Of a stretch of DNA of 64,000 bases, positions 7,736 to 17,184 are shown one piece after another (position 1 is the first letter of the stretch; every line of letters starts with the position of its first letter). The stretch comes from Saprospiraceae bacterium (GTDB taxonomy: Bacteria > Bacteroidota > Bacteroidia > Chitinophagales > Saprospiraceae), in contig JAGFJA010000076.1 of NCBI GenBank assembly GCA_024103005.1, forward strand, positions 1 through 64,000, given 5' to 3'. The position numbers and the translations under genes are program-made. The notes beneath the pieces are model-generated. The model had not been told where the DNA came from, made no database searches, and saw only the letters and a program-made list of their open reading frames with translations.

Positions 7736-8596
7736 ATGAAGGGCATAATCCTCGCCGGAGGCTCCGGCACCCGACTCTACCCCATTACCAAGGCCATCAG
7801 CAAACAGCTCATGCCGATCTACGACAAACCGATGATCTATTATCCCCTGTCTGTACTCATGATGGCGGGCATCCGGGAAATACTGATCATCACGACACCG
7901 GAAGACCAGATCCAGTTTCAGCGGCTGCTTGGAGATGGTAGTGGGATAGGTTGTAGTTTTAGCTATGTAGCGCAAGAAATACCCAACGGCTTGGCGCAGG
8001 CCTTTGTGTTGGGAGCGGACTTCATTGGGGATGATAAGGTCGCATTGGTATTGGGTGACAATATTTTCTATGGAGCCGGCCTTGGTGAACAATTGGAACG
8101 ACTGACGGACATTGACGGTGGCTACGTCTTTGCCTATGAGGTATCCGATCCGCATCGATACGGCGTCGTCGAATTTGACGAAAAAAATAAGGCTATCAGC
8201 ATCGAAGAAAAACCGGCACAACCCAAATCAAACTTTGCCGTTCCCGGCCTCTACTTCTACGACAACCAAGTTGTTGAAATTGCCCGCAACCTCAAGCCAT
8301 CCGCCCGCGGGGAATACGAAATTACCGATGTCAACCGGGAATATCTCAGCCGTAGTCAGCTTAATGTCTCCATCCTTGGTCGTGGCACCGCTTGGCTTGA
8401 TACAGGTACCTTTGAGTCACTGCACGACGCCTCGGAATTCATCCGCGTCATCGAACAGCGCCAGGGCTATAAGATCGGCTGTATTGAGGAGATTGCTTAT
8501 AGAAAAGGATTCATCGATCGGGAACAATTGAATAGATTGGCGGAAGGATTGATCAAGAGTGGGTATGGGGAGTATTTGAGGAGGGTGGGGAAATAG
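7736..8596 (+). CDS. rmlA: Glucose-1-phosphate thymidylyltransferase
   Basis: Makes dTDP-glucose from glucose 1-phosphate and dTTP, the entry to dTDP-rhamnose and other dTDP-deoxysugars. The 286-residue protein begins with [17 protein letters not shown] (nucleotide-binding loop, residues 3-19) and contains the conserved [24 protein letters not shown] and [10 protein letters not shown] segments. Length is standard. No rmlB, rmlC or rmlD is present in the window, so later steps must be encoded elsewhere. Its start lies directly against the heptamer array at 7627-7735. Confidence 0.93.
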   Translation: MKGIILAGGSGTRLYPITKAISKQLMPIYDKPMIYYPLSVLMMAGIREILIITTPEDQIQFQRLLGDGSGIGCSFSYVAQEIPNGLAQAFVLGADFIGDDKVALVLGDNIFYGAGLGEQLERLTDIDGGYVFAYEVSDPHRYGVVEFDEKNKAISIEEKPAQPKSNFAVPGLYFYDNQVVEIARNLKPSARGEYEITDVNREYLSRSQLNVSILGRGTAWLDTGTFESLHDASEFIRVIEQRQGYKIGCIEEIAYRKGFIDREQLNRLAEGLIKSGYGEYLRRVGK

Positions 8597-8957
8597 TTAA
8601 GGATTGAAAGATTTTTATTTTTGAAATATATCTTAAAATCACCTAAAATCCTCAATCTTGGAAAAATTTCCCTCTTTGGAGGGGGCGCAGGATGTGGAAC
8701 TAAATAATTACGAACGTTGTCTTGTGTCTATACCGAAATTTCGGAAATCCCGGTTGGGATAACATTATTATAAAAATGATCAAAACGGACGGAAATCAAC
8801 CCCGTATGGGGTGCCATTATTTAATCTAAGTGTAAACATTTTTCAGGACGGGTTAGGTGGTCAAACAACTTGACACAAACGCCCATAATTTCGTTCATTT
8901 TTATAAGGGTAACAAGACCTATTCAGATTTTAAGGAAAAAGTAATTAAATTTTAACA
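8597..8957. other. Non-coding spacer after rmlA
   Basis: No gene is supported. It holds family A palindromic repeats at 8746-8820 and an AT-rich stretch; no convincing terminator with a T-run is seen. Confidence 0.5.
8746..8820. repeat. REP-like repeats, family A
   Basis: AATCCCGGTTGGGAT followed by an ATTATTATAA tail (8746-8773) and AACCCCGTATGGGGTG (8798 on). These match the repeats at 112-284 in core and tail. Confidence 0.65.
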
Positions 8958-9251
8958 AAGGGAAACGAAATAATCCTATATCATTCTGACGAACTTGCCA
9001 AGCAAATAGAGGTAAGGATTGATGAAGAAAATGAAACCGTTTGGCTTAACCGGTTACAAATGGCTACTTTGTTCGGTCGCGATGTAAAAACAATAGGCAA
9101 GCACATAGCTAATGCCTTAAAGTAAGAATTACAGGATAATTCAGTTGTCGCAAAATTTGCGACAACTGCAGCAGACGGAAAAAAATACCAAACCGAACAC
9201 TATAATCTGGATATGATTATTTCCGTTGGCTATCGTGAATATCTTTATTGA
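8958..9251 (+). pseudogene. RhuM-like gene relic
   Basis: Reading from 8958 gives a stretch resembling the N-terminal part of RhuM family proteins, with the phrases VWLNRLQMATLFGRDVKTI and NLDMIISVGYR. The frame is broken by TAA at 9123-9125, in a place where a Glu codon is expected, and ends at 9249-9251 right after VGYREYLY, far short of the family length. It has no start codon in place. It is therefore a 5'- and 3'-truncated remnant of an accessory gene. Confidence 0.75.
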
Positions 9252-9472
9252 TTGAAAAAGTTGTCGGAGAATGAAGACTGACTTATGAAGAAATCAGATA
9301 TAATTAACTATGATATAATGTTGATTATCACTTACTTTATAAGATAAAACAGATAAGATTTATGTCATAAATAGTTGAATACCATAATCTTATTTTATGC
9401 ATAATTGATAACTAATATGATAAATGTTAGAAATAAATGTTAGAATAATTCCGTTGTATTTAATTTATTAAA

Positions 9473-10507
9473 GTGAAAAAAATTAATTATTTATCCTATT
9501 TTAATTCATTACCTAAATTATATCAGGTTATTATATCTGATATTTTTAAGCTTAAATGGATTGTCCTTTTTTTTTGCATAGCCATAGGCGTCGCTGGCTA
9601 TTTTTACGCAAAAATGAAACCGTTTATATATCCGGCAAAACTTACTTTCATGGTTAATGAAGATGAAAGTTCCAAATTGACTGGTGGTCTTGCTGTTTTA
9701 TTGGGTAGAGTTGGAGTAGGAAGCTCTGGGAAGATTAATCTAGATAAAATGATAGAGCTTTCTAAATCGAGGAATATAATTCAGAGTGCTCTATTGGCAA
9801 AAGTAAAAGTAAATGAAAGGACTGATTATTTTGTCAATCACTTCATTAATATTTATGAACTAAATAAAACTAATAAAGATGGAGAGGAAGATGTTTTATT
9901 TACTCATTCAAATGTAGATTCTTTTACTATTGAAGAAAATCGTATGCTTATAAAAACGTATAATTTACTTACAGGAGAAAAGGGCATACTATCAACTAAT
10001 TATAGTGAAAAAAGTGGCATAATGGAAATGGCTTTGAATAGTATTAATGAAGAATTAAGTATTAACTTTGTCGATACACTATTTCAAAAATTATCAGAAT
10101 TTTATATCTCTAAATCAATAGAAAAAGAATATAAAACGTATAGTATTTTAAAACAAAAAGTCAGTAAATTATTCGCTGAAATGAACCAAAAAGAGTATTC
10201 CTCTGCAAGAATTGAGGATCAAACTTTAGGAGAGTGGAGGAAAACAGATAATGTTCCCGTTGTATTAAATAGACGCGACGCAAATGTACTACTGATGGTA
10301 TATGGTGAGGCACTTAAGAACCTGGAAATTGCAGAATTTTCCCTTAATAGCAAAACACCTACAATACAAATTATAGACTCACCAATTAAACCTATAAAAC
10401 CGATTGTTACATCAAAAACTATTTATACAGCTGTGGGATTTATGGCGGGCTTACTTTTATCTCTTGTATTTATATTTATTAAGAATGTTTTAAATAGCAT
10501 ACATTGA
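9473..10507 (+). CDS. Wzz-type chain-length determinant / polysaccharide co-polymerase
   Basis: Inner-membrane protein expected to set polysaccharide chain length together with the Wzy polymerase. At 344 residues it has one membrane segment near the N-terminus (about 28-48, WIVLFFCIAIGVAGYFYA) and one at the C-terminus (about 315-337), with a long helical periplasmic part between and the proline-rich PIKPIKPIV run before the second segment, as in Wzz/GNVR proteins. No cytoplasmic tyrosine kinase domain is attached. The start is GTG at 9473. It opens the A+T-rich assembly block and overlaps the next gene by 4 nt. Confidence 0.82.
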   Translation: MKKINYLSYFNSLPKLYQVIISDIFKLKWIVLFFCIAIGVAGYFYAKMKPFIYPAKLTFMVNEDESSKLTGGLAVLLGRVGVGSSGKINLDKMIELSKSRNIIQSALLAKVKVNERTDYFVNHFINIYELNKTNKDGEEDVLFTHSNVDSFTIEENRMLIKTYNLLTGEKGILSTNYSEKSGIMEMALNSINEELSINFVDTLFQKLSEFYISKSIEKEYKTYSILKQKVSKLFAEMNQKEYSSARIEDQTLGEWRKTDNVPVVLNRRDANVLLMVYGEALKNLEIAEFSLNSKTPTIQIIDSPIKPIKPIVTSKTIYTAVGFMAGLLLSLVFIFIKNVLNSIH

Positions 10508-11838
10508 ATAGAGTAATTTGTTTATTGATCCTAATTGGTTCATTTAACCTTTCCAGTTGTAGCCTTCTTAATCCTAAAAGAAGTAGTTATTTTAAGATAG
10601 GGAAGAACGATATTAATTTTTCTCAAATTTTTATAAAGTTTGATACCATTTACTTTCCTGCTGGTACATATTATATTAATCAACTAATAATTCCTGATAA
10701 TAAAACTGTAATAACTGATGGATTTAACACAATATTCAAGTCAAGCGCTACTAACCCAAATACCCCAGCTATTTTAATAAACGGTTCTAATGTTAAACTG
10801 GGTAAATTGTCTGTTGTAGGCAATATAAATAATGCATCAGGTGAATGGAATCATGCGGTGGCTGTTATAACAAACAGTAAGGATATTAAGAATGTAGAAA
10901 TTTTAGGAATCCGTGCTAAAGATATAAGAGGGGATGGACTTTACATAGGATCGTCTATCAAAGGAGGAATACCTTCCGCAATAGTGGCATCAGATATTGA
11001 GGTAGATAATTGCTACCGAAATGGTGTTTCCATTGTTTCAGGATACAATATAAAAATTAGGAATGTCAAAGTTGAAAATGCTGGACTCTTCGGTTTTGAT
11101 ATAGAGTGTAATCCAGGTAGTCTTCCTTTAAAAGATATTCAATTAAATAATTACATAGGTGGACCTATAGGTATAATTGGTGATGATATATTGGTATCAA
11201 ATGTCAAAATGAATTCTATATGTGTAGATGGAAATAAAAAAGGATCAAATCCTAGTTACCCCATTAAAACAATGGATGGTCTTACTTTTCGCCAATGCTC
11301 TAAAATAAAAATTGATTCTTTATCAATTATGAATTTTGAACGATGGGGTATCAATAGTATATGCGAAAAAGGTGAAATCTTGATTAATGAAGTTTATTTA
11401 TCACAAGTGCAAATTCAAAATGTTGCTACAAAGAATAATGACTATAATAGTTATATCAATTTGATGGGATTCAAAAAACTTCAAATTTTAGGGTTAAAAG
11501 CCTCGATTCCTAGCAACAGATCTTTATTCCTTGGGAACGATAATCCACAGGAAAATTCTCAGGTAGTTAAATTAATTAATGCAGATGTAGATGGAGGGTA
11601 TTTAGCACGATATTGCCAGCTGGAAGGCGACAATCTTAGGTTAAAAAATATGCATTATGTGTCACAAAAATTACACCCGGGATCTTTTATTAAAAACAGT
11701 AAGATTACTTGTGAAAATGTTGATTCGGGGTCAAAATCTTTGAGGATAGTAAATTCTAAAATTGACTATAAAAATAGTTTTTGTCCTGATTGTGATAAAA
11801 GAAGTTTGAAATCAAATCAAATTAAACAAGTTAAATAG
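10504..11838 (+). CDS. Lipoprotein with right-handed beta-helix repeats
   Basis: A 444-residue protein with a lipoprotein signal (hydrophobic stretch then LSSC near residue 19). The body shows repeated short beta-strand/turn units of the parallel beta-helix kind (pectate-lyase-like fold), for example DNKTVITDGFNT, VEILGIRAKDIRGDGLYI and IKIRNVKVENAGLFGFDIE. Such folds bind or cleave polysaccharides, and some act as lyases or epimerases; no catalytic residues can be assigned. The start is TTG at 10504, overlapping the Wzz-like gene by 4 nt, and a Wzy-like gene follows after 3 nt, so co-expression with chain assembly is likely. Confidence 0.75.
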   Translation: MNRVICLLILIGSFNLSSCSLLNPKRSSYFKIGKNDINFSQIFIKFDTIYFPAGTYYINQLIIPDNKTVITDGFNTIFKSSATNPNTPAILINGSNVKLGKLSVVGNINNASGEWNHAVAVITNSKDIKNVEILGIRAKDIRGDGLYIGSSIKGGIPSAIVASDIEVDNCYRNGVSIVSGYNIKIRNVKVENAGLFGFDIECNPGSLPLKDIQLNNYIGGPIGIIGDDILVSNVKMNSICVDGNKKGSNPSYPIKTMDGLTFRQCSKIKIDSLSIMNFERWGINSICEKGEILINEVYLSQVQIQNVATKNNDYNSYINLMGFKKLQILGLKASIPSNRSLFLGNDNPQENSQVVKLINADVDGGYLARYCQLEGDNLRLKNMHYVSQKLHPGSFIKNSKITCENVDSGSKSLRIVNSKIDYKNSFCPDCDKRSLKSNQIKQVK

Positions 11839-11841
11839 CTA

Positions 11842-13104
11842 TTGGTCTGGGTAATAATATATTTCTGGTGTGTACTCATCGAGAACATGATAGGAACTGA
11901 TGCTGTTTTGTTTTCACTAGGATCAGGCCTAGAAATAAGATTTTCACTTATTCTGAAAGTCTTATTTTTTTTTATGAATATTATGGTATTTGCAAAAGAC
12001 GGTAAAATTGGAAAGGTGTTTATGCCTTTCATTATTTTATCTGCTCTAATACTTTCTTCTTGCATATCAGTTTTATTTCAAAATAAAACATACTTTCTAA
12101 ATAGCCTTTCTGTTTCAGCACATATTATTCTTACTTTAAATATTGCCCTGTTTATATACAATTTTGCTAAGGATGAAGATGATATTCGGAGGTTGTTTAA
12201 TGGTATCAGACTGTTCGGAATCATCAACGCCCTTTTAGTAATACTATCCTATTTAAAACCAGATTTATCTAATTTCTTTGAAGCTGGAGTTGTCCAGGGA
12301 GATACTTCCAGAGCCTTTGGCATTATGGGTGATGAAGTTTCATTAATAATTGTCTTCTTCTCATTGGATGCTGTTGTCAGGAAAAAACTAATTCTATTCA
12401 TTATTTACTTTACAGCGTTACTTTGTACTGGAAGTATTGGAGCTACTTTTTCATTTGTATTTATAATGGTCTTGTATAGCCTCAGAAATTTTAAATTTAA
12501 TGTTGCGCATTTAGGATACTTGTTTTTCGGTGCATGTATAATTCTTGGCAGTTTTTGGAGTTTAAAAGAACAAATCGAACAAATAGGTGTGGTGAAACGA
12601 ATTAACACTACTCTTCGCGACCCTGAATCTGAAAATGGTAACTTACGCCTTGCTTCTTTACTAACAGCAAGTGAGATGGTAATTGAAAAACCTTTTTTAG
12701 GATATGGTTTCGGGACTTATCAATACTATGTCAAAGAAAGATTTGAGCCTGTTTTTAGAAATTTAGGACTCTCATGGAAATTTCCATCTGCTATGACTAT
12801 ATTAGGCTCCGCATTTAATCCTTATATTCAGATAGTGTGTGAAGCCGGTTTGGTAGGACTTACTGTTTTTTTAATTTTTATCAGAGGGTGTTTCAAGAAC
12901 GCAAGAGAAATGTATAGAAAAAACAAAGAGTCTGATGATGAAGTGAAAAGAGAGATTAGTATAATAGTTTACTTCTGGCTTATCACCTTTTTTGTGACTG
13001 TTATCTCCGCTAACTGGCTCTTACCAGCTTCTTTTCTATTTATCTTATTTGTTACTTCATATGGAATGATAAGTTGCCTTTCGAGAAGTCAACTATCTAA
13101 TTAA
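11842..13104 (+). CDS. O-antigen/capsule polymerase (Wzy-like)
   Basis: A 420-residue polytopic inner-membrane protein with about ten to twelve hydrophobic segments and a larger periplasmic loop around residues 255-320, containing the FLGYGFGTYQYY segment typical of the O-antigen ligase/polymerase (Wzy_C) domain. It would join repeat units on undecaprenyl diphosphate. Sequence conservation in this group is poor, so the call rests on topology, the loop motif and position between the chain-length and flippase genes. The start is TTG at 11842, 3 nt after the previous stop. Confidence 0.75.
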   Translation: MVWVIIYFWCVLIENMIGTDAVLFSLGSGLEIRFSLILKVLFFFMNIMVFAKDGKIGKVFMPFIILSALILSSCISVLFQNKTYFLNSLSVSAHIILTLNIALFIYNFAKDEDDIRRLFNGIRLFGIINALLVILSYLKPDLSNFFEAGVVQGDTSRAFGIMGDEVSLIIVFFSLDAVVRKKLILFIIYFTALLCTGSIGATFSFVFIMVLYSLRNFKFNVAHLGYLFFGACIILGSFWSLKEQIEQIGVVKRINTTLRDPESENGNLRLASLLTASEMVIEKPFLGYGFGTYQYYVKERFEPVFRNLGLSWKFPSAMTILGSAFNPYIQIVCEAGLVGLTVFLIFIRGCFKNAREMYRKNKESDDEVKREISIIVYFWLITFFVTVISANWLLPASFLFILFVTSYGMISCLSRSQLSN

Positions 13105-13155
13105 CCCTATTTTCAAAATTATCATTTTTAAGGTATAACTATTCTATTTTATTTC

Positions 13156-14343
13156 ATGTCGTTCTTTAAAAAAATGCTTAAAATAAATACCTGGAATCTT
13201 GCTTATTCCTTTTTTTCTTTTTTAAGCAATTTTATTATTGTTAGGACAATTGGAATAGAGGTATTTGGAGAGTTTTCTATTCTTTCAGTATATATAGCAT
13301 TAGTAGGATTAGTTTTTGTCCTTGTTCCACCAAATTTAGCGGTTTTTAAATATCAGGATAATGAAAAGTTTATAGAACTATATTACTCCATCTATTCGTT
13401 ATTTTCATTCATCTATATTATAATTTTATTGATTGTTTCTTCTATAATTAAGAACCTTGATGTCAATCCGTTTCTATTCATTTTTTATGCCATCAGTTTA
13501 AGCTGGTATAATTACCTGGATGTAACGATGCAGGCTCAGGGAAAACTATATCGCTATTTTAAGGTGCTGGGCTTATCAGCTCTTTTCAAATGTTTGATCA
13601 TAATAGTTTTTTATTACCTGAATATGCTGAAGGATATTGGGAGTTTGTTGCTGGCAATTTCTATTCCGCAGAGCATCATTCTGTTAATAGCGTTATTCGA
13701 CGACCCCTATTTTCGATTAAGAAATGTTTTTAGATTTCGACAAGCATTTGAGTATATTAGAAAGAATGTAAAGGAATTCTTACCCTATTATTTAAGTACG
13801 TCATTAAAAAAACTACAAGGCCAGGTCAATGTGTTTATGTTTCAGTTTTTTGTCTCCAAAGAATTGCTTGGCTTATTTAGCCTTATCCTAAAATCTGCCA
13901 CATTTGTAAGCTCTATATTACGAACCCTGGAAGCTTATTTTGTGAATCGGGATAATTTTGGCAGACATTATAATCAGGTGGTGCGCATCCGATATCTACT
14001 TAGCTTTTTAGTTGTTTTGTTTTTTATTGGGTTTACTAACATTTACTTGTATGCCATGCTTAATAGGACATATTTAGCTGAAACGCTTGTGGCAAGTTTC
14101 TTTTTTGTTTTTTATATTCCTTCGTTGTTGGTACGGCTTAAGCATATTGCTAACTATAACATGACATTGATCAATCTGTCACAAGTGGCGTATATTATTA
14201 CCTCCGTTTTATCTATTGGCTTTATTCATTATATGTGGGAGTTTTCTCTTATGAGTCTGTGTATTGTATTTATCATTACAAACATCATTCAACAGTACAT
14301 TATGTTATATTTTAATAAAAAAGTTCAAAATGAAACTATTTAA
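13156..14343 (+). CDS. Lipid-linked oligosaccharide flippase (Wzx-like)
   Basis: A 395-residue integral membrane protein with around eleven hydrophobic segments and the MATE-superfamily start typical of Wzx proteins (LAYSFFSFLSNFIIVRTIG, then VFGEFSILSVYIAL). It would move the undecaprenyl-linked repeat unit across the inner membrane. It is at the short end of the family range. The ATG at 13156 is the only good start. Its 3' end overlaps the following acyltransferase relic by 14 nt. Confidence 0.78.
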   Translation: MSFFKKMLKINTWNLAYSFFSFLSNFIIVRTIGIEVFGEFSILSVYIALVGLVFVLVPPNLAVFKYQDNEKFIELYYSIYSLFSFIYIIILLIVSSIIKNLDVNPFLFIFYAISLSWYNYLDVTMQAQGKLYRYFKVLGLSALFKCLIIIVFYYLNMLKDIGSLLLAISIPQSIILLIALFDDPYFRLRNVFRFRQAFEYIRKNVKEFLPYYLSTSLKKLQGQVNVFMFQFFVSKELLGLFSLILKSATFVSSILRTLEAYFVNRDNFGRHYNQVVRIRYLLSFLVVLFFIGFTNIYLYAMLNRTYLAETLVASFFFVFYIPSLLVRLKHIANYNMTLINLSQVAYIITSVLSIGFIHYMWEFSLMSLCIVFIITNIIQQYIMLYFNKKVQNETI

Positions 14344-14896
14344 TTTTATAATTTCATTTTTTGTTTATTTTAAATATAAGAAATTAAAATTTAAATCTGT
14401 TGGAAAGAATAGTAATTTTAAATCGATTCGATCAAACTTTCTTGTACCTTCTAATATTGAAATAGGAAAGAATGTAAATATAGGGCCTGGTGCTGACTTT
14501 GATGGAACCGGTGGAATTGAAATAGGAGAAGGTGTAATATTTGCACCTGGAGTAATCATCTACTCAAGGACACATAATTTTAATTCTCCCGATCTGGCTG
14601 CTATCCCATTCGACAATATTTTTTTAACATCAAAAGTAACAATCAAACCTTATGTTTGGGTGGGAAGAAATGTAATCATACTGCCCGGAGTTACTATAGG
14701 CACAGGCGCGATAATAGGTGCCGGAGCAGTGGTCGCGTAGGATATTCCAGACTATGGTATTGCAGTAGGCAACCCTGCAAAAGTTATTAAATACAGGAGC
14801 AATATTGATGTTTTTGAAAAACTGCTACATGAGCCAACTCCTTTTGTGTATGAAAAATTTGGCAGAAAGAAGATAAAGCGAGAATTAAAAAAATGA
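14330..14896 (+). pseudogene. Hexapeptide-repeat acyltransferase with nonsense codon
   Basis: From ATG 14330 the frame encodes a left-handed beta-helix O-acetyltransferase with hexapeptide repeats (IEIGKNVNIGPGADF, ILPGVTIGTGAIIGAGAVV) that would acetylate a sugar of the repeat unit. A TAG at 14738-14740 cuts it after GAVVA, but the same frame continues at once with DIPDYGIAVGNPAKVIKYR, the family's standard C-terminal continuation, to TGA at 14894-14896. A Lys codon (AAG) is usual at the TAG position, so one base change explains the stop. Either the gene is inactivated, the stop is read through, or the shortened 136-residue protein still works. The true stop overlaps the next gene's ATG. Confidence 0.8.
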
Positions 14897-16053
14897 GTAA
14901 GAAATTAATTTACATTTTAAATCATTATTCCAATAATTCGGATCAGCATTTTTTTCATGTGATTAATCTCCTGGAAGCCATTGCAGATCTCGGTGTAGAG
15001 GTGGCTTTGGTCATCGAAAAATGTGAGGCAAAACCCGTTGTTAATTCCGGAATTATTAAAGTGTATGGCATTCCATTAAATGTTTCCAAATGGAGAAGGC
15101 CTATATGTCTTTTTAATATTCTTAGAAAATTATACTCTAAAGGATATACAAAAGTCTTTACGAGGATATCAAAGGCTGGTATTATTGTTCCGATACTTTT
15201 CTCGTTTCTGTACAGAAAAACAGAAACTTATTATTGGCACAGCGGTACAGTATTCGAGTTTAATAGGAAAACTAAAAGCAGGTATGCGCTTTTACGAGAC
15301 GATATTGAATTTTGGTTTATCAAAACCTTTGTTACCTGTTTTGTTACCGGCCCTGAAGCAATGAAAACATACTACAGTGATGTGGCCGGGGTAAAAGAAG
15401 ATAAGATAGTCATTCTATACAATGATATAGACTTGCTGCGTTTTAATGTCAATAAAGGGGAAGATTTGGAAAGAGCCAAAAAAATGTTGAATTTAGGTTT
15501 GCCTAAGGATGCAAAAATCATCTTGTTTGTGCACCGATTATCCCCTATAAGAGAAAGCTTATTCTATCTGCCCTATGTGCTGGATAAGTTTTATGAGTCG
15601 GAAGGAAAACAAAACTTTTATTCGATTATAATTGGAGGCGGAAGCGATAAAATTAAACTGGAAAAACTTTTAACTAAATCAACGCATAAGGATAAAATAA
15701 AGATATTAGGATCTATGCCTAATGCCGTCATTCAAGACTATTATTCGATAGCTGATATATTTATTAATCCGACCATGGCAGAGGGATTCCCCAGAGTAAT
15801 ACTGGAGGCTGAAGCCATGGGGCTGCCCATCGTATCTACAGATGCCGGTGGTATTAGGGATATTATGCCGTTGGAACAGCAGCCTTATATTGTTGCTAAA
15901 ACCGATAGGGACAGTTTTGCAAAAGCATTAATAGATTTAGCAGCAAGGCCTGAGGAAAGAGTCCGGTTGGGAGGAATAAACAGGGCATTTGTAGAAAAAT
16001 ATGCTACACCGAATGTGGCAAGTATGTATGTGGATAAATTATTTAATGCATAG
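14893..16053 (+). CDS. Glycosyltransferase, GT4 family
   Basis: A 386-residue retaining GT-B enzyme. The C-terminal donor-binding half carries the GT4 signature in EGFPRVILEAEAMGLPIVST (about 295-314), preceded by IFVNPT-like IFINPTMAEG. The N-terminal half resembles the Glyco_transf_4 acceptor domain. Its start ATG overlaps the stop of the acyltransferase relic (ATGA), so it is probably coupled to it. The sugar donor cannot be told from sequence. It acts at the inner face of the cytoplasmic membrane in repeat-unit assembly. Confidence 0.85.
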   Translation: MSKKLIYILNHYSNNSDQHFFHVINLLEAIADLGVEVALVIEKCEAKPVVNSGIIKVYGIPLNVSKWRRPICLFNILRKLYSKGYTKVFTRISKAGIIVPILFSFLYRKTETYYWHSGTVFEFNRKTKSRYALLRDDIEFWFIKTFVTCFVTGPEAMKTYYSDVAGVKEDKIVILYNDIDLLRFNVNKGEDLERAKKMLNLGLPKDAKIILFVHRLSPIRESLFYLPYVLDKFYESEGKQNFYSIIIGGGSDKIKLEKLLTKSTHKDKIKILGSMPNAVIQDYYSIADIFINPTMAEGFPRVILEAEAMGLPIVSTDAGGIRDIMPLEQQPYIVAKTDRDSFAKALIDLAARPEERVRLGGINRAFVEKYATPNVASMYVDKLFNA

Positions 16054-16055
16054 TG

Positions 16056-17165
16056 ATGGGAATTAAAATTCTGCATATTTCTGCCAATCAGTTTCCAGCA
16101 TTAGAGGTAGATCACTTTACAAAAAAAATATGGAAAGAGCTGGCTAAAGGCGCTGATGAGTATCACGTATTAGCAAGAGCCAAGGATAATCGTTTACATC
16201 ATTATCAGGAAGGAAACTTATACCTGCACTTAGTGCCGGCTATAACTAAGAGGCAATGGAGCTTTATCATTACAAGCTGGATATTATTCTTTTATATACG
16301 AAAGTATAAAATTACTAAATTGGTTGCACAGGATGCAATTTTTGGAGGATTTACGGGTGTTTTGGCTGCAAGAATATTCGCAATTCCAATAATGATTGAA
16401 ATTCATGGAGATATTTATTTTGACTTTTTCAAAGAAAATACGTTAAAAAAGAAGTTTCTCTCTCGTTTGTCAAAATATGTATTCAGAAATGCAACTAAAG
16501 TAAGGTCCCTTAGTTCAGTGATGTCTGAATTGTTATTTGAAAATGTAGGATTAAAGAATATTTGTTTGATACCAAACCGAGTGGATTGTAAGTTATTTTA
16601 TCCTCCAAAGGAAGATTATTTAATTAAAGATGAAGCAATTATCATTAGCGTGGGTCGGTTTGTAAAGCAAAAAGGATATGACTTTGCAATTCGGGTTTGT
16701 AAAAGTCTTTCTAAGAAGTATAGAATAAAATTAGTTTTAATTGGAGGTGGAAAGCTAACACATGAGTATAGAGATATAATTGGGTCTGATACAAATGTTG
16801 AATTGATTGAATGGATAGAACAGAAAAAACTAATTGCCTATCTAAAAAAAGCAGACATTTATATACAGCCGTCGTTGCCTTATTATGGCGAAGCAATGCC
16901 ACGTACAATTTTGGAAGCTATGGCTATAGGACTTCCGATCATTTCAACGAATGTTTGCGCTATTCCTGGAATTTTAAATAATGCAAATTCAATATTGATA
17001 AATTCAAATTCAATAACAGAGCTTGAAATAGCAATCAGTAAATTAATAGAAAATCCCCAGTTAAGAGAGCAACTGGGAAGGACAGCACTGCTTGATGCTT
17101 ATACAAAATATAATTGGGAAGATATGTTCATATTGTATAGAGAGGAAGTTCAAAATATGAATTAA
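16056..17165 (+). CDS. Glycosyltransferase, GT4 family
   Basis: A GT-B glycosyltransferase of about 369 residues. The donor-domain signature is GEAMPRTILEAMAIGLPIIS (about 279-298), with ISVGRFVKQKGYDFA beginning the C-terminal Rossmann half. The start is taken as ATG 16056, 2 nt after the previous stop; a GTG at 16053 overlapping that stop would add one residue. The broken gene directly downstream is a diverged relative of its C-terminal half. Donor and acceptor are unknown. Confidence 0.85.
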   Translation: MGIKILHISANQFPALEVDHFTKKIWKELAKGADEYHVLARAKDNRLHHYQEGNLYLHLVPAITKRQWSFIITSWILFFYIRKYKITKLVAQDAIFGGFTGVLAARIFAIPIMIEIHGDIYFDFFKENTLKKKFLSRLSKYVFRNATKVRSLSSVMSELLFENVGLKNICLIPNRVDCKLFYPPKEDYLIKDEAIIISVGRFVKQKGYDFAIRVCKSLSKKYRIKLVLIGGGKLTHEYRDIIGSDTNVELIEWIEQKKLIAYLKKADIYIQPSLPYYGEAMPRTILEAMAIGLPIISTNVCAIPGILNNANSILINSNSITELEIAISKLIENPQLREQLGRTALLDAYTKYNWEDMFILYREEVQNMN

Positions 17166-17184
17166 CAACTTAATTTTTGTTTAA

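Noticed and set aside
7718..8221. Minus-strand open frame of 167 codons inside rmlA
   Set aside because: Antisense to a strongly conserved enzyme; no plausible start context or domain.
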